58,906 nt of DNA from NCBI GenBank assembly GCA_902585045.1, contig CACICB010000006.1:1-58906 (forward strand), given 5' to 3'. The notes under the pieces are model-generated. The model saw only the letters and a program-made list of their open reading frames with translations, was not told where the DNA came from and ran no database searches. The translations under genes were made by a program, and so were the position numbers. The stretch comes from an uncultured Pelagibacteraceae bacterium. Lineage in GTDB: Bacteria; Pseudomonadota; Alphaproteobacteria; Pelagibacterales; Pelagibacteraceae. This document shows positions 53,512 to 58,906 of the stretch, piece by piece (position 1 is the first letter of the stretch; every line of letters begins with the position of its first letter).

Positions 53512-54163
53512 AGTATTTTTAGATACAGAAACAACAGGATTATCATTTAAAGATGGACATAAAATCGTCGAAATAGCTTGTGTTGAAACTAAAGATTTAA
53601 TTGCAACAGGAAATGTATTTCATCGATTAATTAATCCTCAAAGAAATGTTCCAGAAGACGCATTCAGAATTCATGGATTTTCAGAAAAGTTTTTAAGTAG
53701 TAAAGAAACATTTGATAAAATATCAGATGACTTCTTAAATTTTATTAATGGAAAAAGAATAATTATACATAATGCATCTTTCGATTTAAGTTTTTTAAAC
53801 GGTGAACTTCGTTCAATTAATAAAAGTTTAATAGAACCAAAGTTAGTTATCGACTCGCTTGAAATTGCGAGAAACAAATTCCCTGGATTATCTAATTCTT
53901 TAGACTCTTTGTGTAAAAGATTTAATATTGATAATTCAAAAAGGACAAAACATAACGCCTTACTAGATTGTGAACTTTTGAGAGAAGTATACATTAATCT
54001 CTTAGATGCTAAAGAACCAAAGTTTAACTTGTCAACTAAAGGTTTAGACCAAGACATTTCAATAAATAAAAATTACAACAAAAAAATACTAAAAATTTCT
54101 GATAAAGAAGTTAATATGCATAAAGAATTTTTAAAGACAGAGTTGAAAAAAAACTATTACTGA
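53504..54163 (+). CDS. dnaQ: DNA polymerase III epsilon subunit (proofreading exonuclease)
   Basis: DEDDh 3'-5' exonuclease. Exo I has the Asp and Glu in FLDTETTGLSF near residue 5, Exo II is HNASFDLSFL and Exo III is KRTKHNALLDCELL. At 219 residues it is a little shorter than the E. coli subunit (243), lacking most of the flexible C-terminal part. Neighbours place it in the origin-linked maf-aroE-coaE-dnaQ group. Convergent with secB, overlapping by 7 bp. Confidence 0.93.
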   Translation: MNEVFLDTETTGLSFKDGHKIVEIACVETKDLIATGNVFHRLINPQRNVPEDAFRIHGFSEKFLSSKETFDKISDDFLNFINGKRIIIHNASFDLSFLNGELRSINKSLIEPKLVIDSLEIARNKFPGLSNSLDSLCKRFNIDNSKRTKHNALLDCELLREVYINLLDAKEPKFNLSTKGLDQDISINKNYNKKILKISDKEVNMHKEFLKTELKKNYY

Positions 54164-54576
54164 ACTTTTCTCATATTATAAAGATTTTGAAAATCAACAT
54201 TTTTAGCAATTTTGATGTCTTTAAACCCTGAATTTTCAAATAAACTTACAAAGATTTTTCTTAACTCGCCATAAATCTTTGATGGTACCTCAACTAAAAC
54301 AATTTTTTCTATTTCATTTTTTTTTATTTTATCATTTTGTAACTCAACAATTGTAGCAAACACAATTTTAGTATTTATAACTTCAAAATCACTTTTAATA
54401 GGTGTTATGTGGAGTGATATAAAAACTTCAATAATATTTTGTTTTATTCTATCACTTTTAATATCAATATTTATCTTATAGTTTGCAATATCCTTTGAGA
54501 GTAGATAAAAAGTTTTGGTATTTGGAATGCTAAAGTTTAATTCTTTTATATATTTGCCAACAATTTTATAATTCAT
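54157..54576 (-). CDS. secB: SecB-type protein-export chaperone
   Basis: A 139-residue protein with SecB features: YIKELNFSIPN near the start and the long beta strands, and PSKIYGELRKIFVSLFENSGF near the end. It holds preproteins unfolded and hands them to SecA. The sequence is divergent from E. coli SecB, but its place next to dnaQ and opposite fxsA, as in Caulobacter, supports the call. It overlaps fxsA by 11 bp. Confidence 0.87.
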   Translation of the reverse strand: MNYKIVGKYIKELNFSIPNTKTFYLLSKDIANYKINIDIKSDRIKQNIIEVFISLHITPIKSDFEVINTKIVFATIVELQNDKIKKNEIEKIVLVEVPSKIYGELRKIFVSLFENSGFKDIKIAKNVDFQNLYNMRKVQ

Positions 54577-54988
54577 CTTTATCCTTATTAACTATTTCTC
54601 CATCAATAGTTTCATCTTTTTCTTTATTACTATGAATTTTCTTTTCTTTTTTAATCATCATTTTAAATAAAATTTTTCTTGAAAAAGGGAACAACAATAA
54701 AAATCCTATGCTATCAGTAAAAAAACCAGGTAAGATTAACAATAATGATGCAAAAGCTATAGAGGCACCAGATATAAGCTCATAAATTGGAGCTTTATTT
54801 TGGTAAATGTTCATCATACCAGATTTTAGAATTTGGATGCCTTGTAGCCTTGCATAGAATATGCCTATAACTGCCGTTAGAAATATAAGAGCAATTGTGT
54901 TAAATGCACCAATTTGTCCCCCAATTTTTATCATTATAAATATTTCTAAAGCTGGTAAACCTATAAAAATTAAGAAAAATGTGTTCAT
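54566..54988 (-). CDS. fxsA: FxsA family membrane protein
   Basis: A 140-residue cytoplasmic-membrane protein of the FxsA type: LPALEIFIMIKIGGQIGAFNT, FYARLQGIQILKSGM and the motif LLLILPGFFTDSIGFLLLFP. A charged C-terminal tail follows the last helix. E. coli FxsA affects phage exclusion, but the general role is unknown. Divergent from the Tim44-like gene. Confidence 0.9.
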   Translation of the reverse strand: MNTFFLIFIGLPALEIFIMIKIGGQIGAFNTIALIFLTAVIGIFYARLQGIQILKSGMMNIYQNKAPIYELISGASIAFASLLLILPGFFTDSIGFLLLFPFSRKILFKMMIKKEKKIHSNKEKDETIDGEIVNKDKDEL

Positions 54989-55032
54989 TTGTCTGATACA
55001 AAATTATATTATTCATGTATATTTATCAAACT

Positions 55033-55635
55033 ATGAGTAACAATTTTGGATATTTAGACATAATATTATTAGGAATGATTGCAGGCTTCATAATTTTGCG
55101 GTTAAGAAGTATATTAGGAAGAAAAACTGGGCATGAGTCCAAAGTTTATCCAAACTTTGCTGAAAAAAAATTTAGCATGCCTCAGAAAGAAATTAAACCA
55201 AAAGAAAAAAATCTAGAGATTCTCGAAGGTAAAGATAAAAAAGAGTTTTTAAGAGGTGCTGAAATAGCTTATGAGAGCATTTTAACTTCTTTCGCATCAG
55301 GTGATTTGATCAAACTAAAGGCTTTGTTATCACCGAAGATGTTTTCTAATTTTTCTGATGCAATAAAATCTAGAAACAAAGATAATATTAAATCAGAGTT
55401 TACATTCATTGGAGTAAAAGAGTCTTCTGTGGAAAAATATGAGAAAATTAAAGATAATCTGTTTGCTACAGTTAAGTTTGTTGCTGAAGTGATCTCTGTA
55501 AAAAAAGATAAAAATAATAAAATAATCGAAGGAAATCCGGACAAGATTAAATTTGTAACTGATAGTTGGAAATTTACGAAAAATATTAACAATAAAAGTC
55601 CAAACTGGTATTTATCTGAAATTATTAGTCAGTGA
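55033..55635 (+). CDS. Tim44-like domain protein (TimA type)
   Basis: A 200-residue protein with one N-terminal helix (YLDIILLGMIAGFIILRLRSILGRKTG) and a C-terminal Tim44 domain (AEIAYESILTSFASGD, DSWKFTKNINNKSPNWYLSEI). Bacterial members are linked to membrane protein assembly or to import-like processes. I start at ATG 55033 (MSNNFGYLD) because relatives begin at the helix; an ATG at 55015 is also possible. Coupled to the Smr gene by GTGA. Confidence 0.86.
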   Translation: MSNNFGYLDIILLGMIAGFIILRLRSILGRKTGHESKVYPNFAEKKFSMPQKEIKPKEKNLEILEGKDKKEFLRGAEIAYESILTSFASGDLIKLKALLSPKMFSNFSDAIKSRNKDNIKSEFTFIGVKESSVEKYEKIKDNLFATVKFVAEVISVKKDKNNKIIEGNPDKIKFVTDSWKFTKNINNKSPNWYLSEIISQ

Positions 55636-56048
55636 GTAAAAAAAAAGATCTTTCCCAAGAAGATAAACAAACTTGGGAAGATTATATTAAAGATCCGACA
55701 GATATTTACGATAAAGATAAAAATAATCAAAAGAAAGTCAGAAAAGATAGATTTAAGTTTGATCTTCATGGTTTCACCTTAGATAAAGCAAACAAGAAGG
55801 TAAAAGAAATTTTACTTTTTTGTGTCAAGAATAAATATAAAGAACTTTTATTAATTACAGGTAAAGGACTACATTCTACAAGTGATAAAGATACTTATAT
55901 TTCCAAAGACTTCGGAAAATTAAAATTTTCTGTTCCGGAATTTATTAGATCTGATCTTGAGATCAATAAACTTATAGTTTCGATTAATGAAGCCGATGTA
56001 AAAGATGGTGGAGAAGGTGCAATTTTAATAAAGTTGAAGAATTTATAA
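55632..56048 (+). CDS. Smr-domain protein
   Basis: A 138-residue protein with an Smr endonuclease-like domain: [30 protein letters not shown] and [12 protein letters not shown] near the end. The first 45 residues are charged and probably disordered. It starts with GTG overlapping the preceding TGA. Related proteins cut DNA junctions or collided-ribosome mRNA; activity here is not proven. In other alphaproteobacteria mltA often lies between Tim44 and smr genes; here it is absent. Converges on hslU with a 6-bp overlap. Confidence 0.9.
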   Translation: MSKKKDLSQEDKQTWEDYIKDPTDIYDKDKNNQKKVRKDRFKFDLHGFTLDKANKKVKEILLFCVKNKYKELLLITGKGLHSTSDKDTYISKDFGKLKFSVPEFIRSDLEINKLIVSINEADVKDGGEGAILIKLKNL

Positions 56049-57419
56049 TATAAACTTTGATAAGTCCGTATCCTTAATTAAATTACCTAAATTATCTTGA
56101 ACAAATTTTTTATCAACTGTGATTGTTTCTCCAGCTTTATCTGTAGCGTTGAAACTAATATCATCCAATACTTTTTCAATAATAGTATGAAGTCTTCTCG
56201 CTCCTATATTTTCAACTGAAGAATTAACTTCTGCAGATATTTTTGCAAGCATATCAATACCATCTTCTGAAAATTGAAGATTAACGTCTTCAGTTTTTAA
56301 AAGTGCTTTGTATTGTTTTATTAAACTATTATCTGGCTCTTTGAGAATTCTTTTAAAATCCTCTTCATTAAGAGCGTTTAATTCCACTCTTATTGGTAAT
56401 CTTCCTTGTAGTTCAGGCAATAAGTCAGATGGTTTGGCCAATTGGAAAGCTCCTGACGCTATAAATAAGATATGATCAGTTTTAATCGGTCCGTGTTTAG
56501 TACTCACTGTTGTTCCCTCAATTAAAGGCAACAGATCTCTTTGAACACCCTCTCTAGAAACATCTCCCCCAACCCTATCGCTTCTTGCAGAAACTTTATC
56601 GATTTCATCCAGAAACACTATTCCATTTTCTTCAGTAGCTTTTTTGGCTTCTTTAATAATTTTATCTTCCTCAATCATTTTATCCGACTCTTGAGCAACT
56701 AAAATCCCGTGAGACTCTTTAACAGTCATTTTTTTCTTTTTCCCTTTTTTGTTTCCCATTGATTTTCCAAGGATATCTCCGAGATTGACCATGCCAACGT
56801 TTCCTCCGGGCATACCGGGTATTTCAAAGCTTTGTAATCCAGAGGATGTATTCTGAACTTCTATTTCAATTTCGTTATTATCTAGATCACCGTTCCTAAG
56901 TCTTTTTCTAAAACTTTCTCTTGTAGCAACACTTGCTTTATTCCCAACCAAAGCATCTAAAACTTTTTCCTCAGCCTTTAATTCAGCTTTAGCTTTAACT
57001 TCTTTTCTTTTTCTCTCTCTTTCCATAGCTATTGCAATTTCAATTAAATCTCTGACGATTTGTTCAACATCTCTACCTACATAACCAACTTCAGTAAATC
57101 TTGTTGCTTCCACTTTTATAAAAGGTGCCTCAGCTAATCTTGAGAGTCTTCTTGATATTTCGGTTTTTCCTACTCCTGTTGGACCGATCATAAGAATATT
57201 CTTTGGTAATACTTCATCTCTCATTTCATCAGTAAGAGCCTGTCTTCTCCATCTATTTCTTAATGCAACAGCAACAGCTTTTTTTGCTTCCTTTTGACCG
57301 ATAACATATCTATCCAGCTCTGAAACTATTTCTCTTGGGGAAAGAGCGCTTACCTTTGAGCTATCAGCTTTAGATCCTTTAACTAGTTTTAAATTTGTCT
57401 CTTTTTTTGATTTAGACAT
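56043..57419 (-). CDS. hslU: HslU ATPase, unfoldase of the HslVU protease
   Basis: AAA+ hexamer that unfolds substrates for HslV. Motifs: [20 protein letters not shown], Walker [17 protein letters not shown], the pore loop [16 protein letters not shown], Walker [10 protein letters not shown] and the sensor [15 protein letters not shown]. The I-domain lies between about 130 and 240. Length 458 is normal. Starts directly after the hslV stop with no gap. Confidence 0.97.
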   Translation of the reverse strand: MSKSKKETNLKLVKGSKADSSKVSALSPREIVSELDRYVIGQKEAKKAVAVALRNRWRRQALTDEMRDEVLPKNILMIGPTGVGKTEISRRLSRLAEAPFIKVEATRFTEVGYVGRDVEQIVRDLIEIAIAMERERKRKEVKAKAELKAEEKVLDALVGNKASVATRESFRKRLRNGDLDNNEIEIEVQNTSSGLQSFEIPGMPGGNVGMVNLGDILGKSMGNKKGKKKKMTVKESHGILVAQESDKMIEEDKIIKEAKKATEENGIVFLDEIDKVSARSDRVGGDVSREGVQRDLLPLIEGTTVSTKHGPIKTDHILFIASGAFQLAKPSDLLPELQGRLPIRVELNALNEEDFKRILKEPDNSLIKQYKALLKTEDVNLQFSEDGIDMLAKISAEVNSSVENIGARRLHTIIEKVLDDISFNATDKAGETITVDKKFVQDNLGNLIKDTDLSKFIL

Positions 57420-57959
57420 TTAAATTTTTTCCATTGTTACATTATTATTTGTAAATACGCAGATATCCGATGCTACTTTTAATGCTTTTCTCGCGATTTC
57501 TTCTGCTTTCATATCAGTCTCAATTAATACCTTTGCAGCTGCAAGAGCATAGTTTCCTCCAGATCCTATTCCAATTATTCCATCCTCTGGTTCTAAAACA
57601 TCACCAGTTCCAGAAATTATAAAGCTGTGATTTTTATCTGCAACTGCCATTAATGCTTCTAATCTTCTTAAAAATTTATCACTTCTCCAATCTTTAGCTA
57701 ATTCAACAGCTGCTCTTTGTAAGTTGCCTGCATGTTTTTCTAATTTTGCCTCAAGCCTCTCAAATAAAGTTAAAGCGTCTGCAGTTGAGCCAGCAAAGCC
57801 TGCAATTACACCTCTGCTCTCAATTTTTCTAACTTTCTTGGCCTTGCTTTTTAAAACTGTATTACCAAGACTGACTTGGCCGTCACCTGCCACAATTGTT
57901 TCACCGCCTTTTCTAAGAAGGACAATTGTAGTGCCGTGCCATTTTTCAGCTGTATTCAT
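57420..57959 (-). CDS. hslV: HslV threonine protease
   Basis: Proteasome-like peptidase of the HslVU complex. The active-site Thr is Thr10 in [13 protein letters not shown], so a 9-residue propeptide must be removed. [13 protein letters not shown] and RRLEALMAV are visible, along with the [11 protein letters not shown] loop. Length 179 is normal. Divergent from hisB across about 96 bp with no obvious special element. Confidence 0.97.
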   Translation of the reverse strand: MNTAEKWHGTTIVLLRKGGETIVAGDGQVSLGNTVLKSKAKKVRKIESRGVIAGFAGSTADALTLFERLEAKLEKHAGNLQRAAVELAKDWRSDKFLRRLEALMAVADKNHSFIISGTGDVLEPEDGIIGIGSGGNYALAAAKVLIETDMKAEEIARKALKVASDICVFTNNNVTMEKI

Positions 57960-58055
57960 GGAGTTATATGTGGAGATTAATTTGCAATCTTCAATAGTGA
58001 TTTATTGATAAAATGACCAATTAAATATATATCAAAGGTAAATCAGGCATAGTTT

Positions 58056-58646
58056 ATGAGTAGAAAAGCAAAAATAACTAGGAAAACAAAAGAGACCAGT
58101 ATTTCTGTCGCGGTTAATCTAGACGGTAAAGGAAAGTATAAAATTAAAACTGGAATAGGTTTTTTAGATCATATGTTGGAGCAATTATCAAAACACTCTT
58201 TAATAGACTTAGAAGTGAAAGCAAAAGGAGACACACATATAGATTTACACCACACTACTGAGGATACAGGTATAGCAATTGGTGAGGCTATTAAAAAAGC
58301 AGCAGGTAATAGAAGAGGAATTACAAGATACGCCTCAACAATGATTCCTATGGATGAAACTTTAAGCAGAGTTTCTATAGACGTATCAAATAGACCTTAT
58401 TTAATCTGGAAAGTTAATTTACCTGTAGAAAAATTAGGTGAGATGGATACAGAATTATTTAAAGAGTGGTTTCAGGCTTTTTCACAATCTGCTGGAGTTA
58501 CTTTACACATTGAAAATATTTACGGTGAAAATAGTCACCACAAGATTGAGTCATGTTATAAAGGTTTAGCTAGATCATTAAAAGATGCTTTAGCGATTGA
58601 TAAGAGAATTAAAAACTCAATACCTTCGACAAAAGGCTCTATTTAA
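58056..58646 (+). CDS. hisB: Imidazoleglycerol-phosphate dehydratase
   Basis: Manganese enzyme of histidine synthesis. The four metal-binding regions include [29 protein letters not shown], and the C-terminal [13 protein letters not shown]. Length 196 shows the single-function dehydratase without the phosphatase domain of E. coli HisB. Followed after 5 bp by hisH, so the histidine genes form an operon continuing off the window. Confidence 0.97.
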   Translation: MSRKAKITRKTKETSISVAVNLDGKGKYKIKTGIGFLDHMLEQLSKHSLIDLEVKAKGDTHIDLHHTTEDTGIAIGEAIKKAAGNRRGITRYASTMIPMDETLSRVSIDVSNRPYLIWKVNLPVEKLGEMDTELFKEWFQAFSQSAGVTLHIENIYGENSHHKIESCYKGLARSLKDALAIDKRIKNSIPSTKGSI

Positions 58647-58651
58647 AATTG

Positions 58652-58906
58652 ATGAACGTCACTATTGTTGACTACCAATCGGGCAATATAAGCTCTGTCA
58701 TAAATTCTTTTACAGAGGTCGCTAAAGGTAAAGTTAATCTAGAGGTTACTTCAGATATTAAAAAGATTAAGTCTTGTGACAAGATTGTTTTACCTGGGCA
58801 AGGTTCCTTTAAAAGTTGCGTAGACTCTTTAAATAAAATTTCTGGATTAGTTGACACACTTAAAGACTTTGCAATTACAAATAAGAAACCTCTATTAGGA
58901 ATTTGT
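58652..58906 (+). CDS. hisH: Imidazole glycerol phosphate synthase glutaminase subunit, 3' end cut by window
   Basis: Only the first 85 residues are in the window. They begin MNVTIVDYQSGNISSVINSF, contain VLPGQGSFKSCVDSL and end LLGIC, where the last Cys is the expected glutaminase nucleophile. It supplies ammonia to HisF. The ATG at 58652 lies shortly after the hisB stop. Confidence 0.95.
   Translation, partial: MNVTIVDYQSGNISSVINSFTEVAKGKVNLEVTSDIKKIKSCDKIVLPGQGSFKSCVDSLNKISGLVDTLKDFAITNKKPLLGIC

Noticed and set aside
58672-58857. 61-residue minus-strand frame at the window end
   Set aside because: It is antisense to the start of hisH, which has clear glutaminase features.

Overview
The window is AT-rich, tightly packed alphaproteobacterial chromosome. 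Low GC, overlapping or touching genes, almost no long gaps, no mobile elements and the gene content point to a SAR11-like (Pelagibacterales-type) free-living marine bacterium; this is inferred from content and style, not from a database match. I see no insertion sequence, prophage, CRISPR array or rRNA operon. No gene-free stretch exceeds 300 bases; the largest gap is 271 bp (50460-50730).

Layout. 1-5988: leuC (cut by the window edge), the rplS-trmD-rpsP-ffh translation/SRP block on the minus strand, a hairpin-rich leader before ffh, then dapF-ftsY on the plus strand. 5971-12328: minus-strand alpha/beta hydrolase, DMT exporter, small membrane protein, amidase and a TRAP transporter (dctP-Q-M) with a strong hairpin after dctP. 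12441-19777: a 2-hydroxyacid cluster with a D-2-hydroxyacid dehydrogenase, glycolate oxidase glcDEF, a PLP aminotransferase and an FMN 2-hydroxyacid dehydrogenase; together these suggest glycolate to glyoxylate to glycine/2-oxoacid metabolism. 19780-24436: a PagL-like outer-membrane protein and cytochrome c maturation genes ccmC-D-E-F-G-H (ccmA and ccmB are not here). 24611-33732: hspQ, yciB, DUF2794, Bax-inhibitor protein, a Tas-type aldo/keto reductase, an IalB-like protein, argG, psiE-like, folD, yggT, an MscS channel, hemD and hemC.

33788-40336: tsaD, an EVE-domain gene, an acetyl-CoA synthetase with a remarkable Lys/Arg-rich N-terminal tail, and a two-subunit sodium:solute symporter (DUF4212 plus large subunit) behind an 18-bp perfect palindrome. 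These probably form an acetate or short organic acid uptake and activation unit. 40413-47963: rpe, a heparinase-like gene, purH, phhB, a predicted haloacetate dehalogenase, tRNA-Gly(GCC), a Lon-substrate-binding-domain gene and rho.

48031-54163: hemJ-hemH-hemE point left and PPSR(RP001)-maf-aroE-coaE-dnaQ point right, away from the AT-rich gap 50460-50730. This is the gene order known around the chromosomal origins of Caulobacter and Rickettsia, so the gap is very likely oriC. 54157-58906: secB, fxsA, a Tim44-like gene, smr, hslVU, hisB and the start of hisH.

The most interesting items are the predicted origin with helically phased TTATACAT boxes, the structured leader of ffh, the histone-like tail on acetyl-CoA synthetase, the palindrome before the symporter, the Lys/Glu-rich tails on two ribosomal proteins, the PagL-like protein with an altered catalytic acid, and the dehalogenase with a complete halide-binding set.
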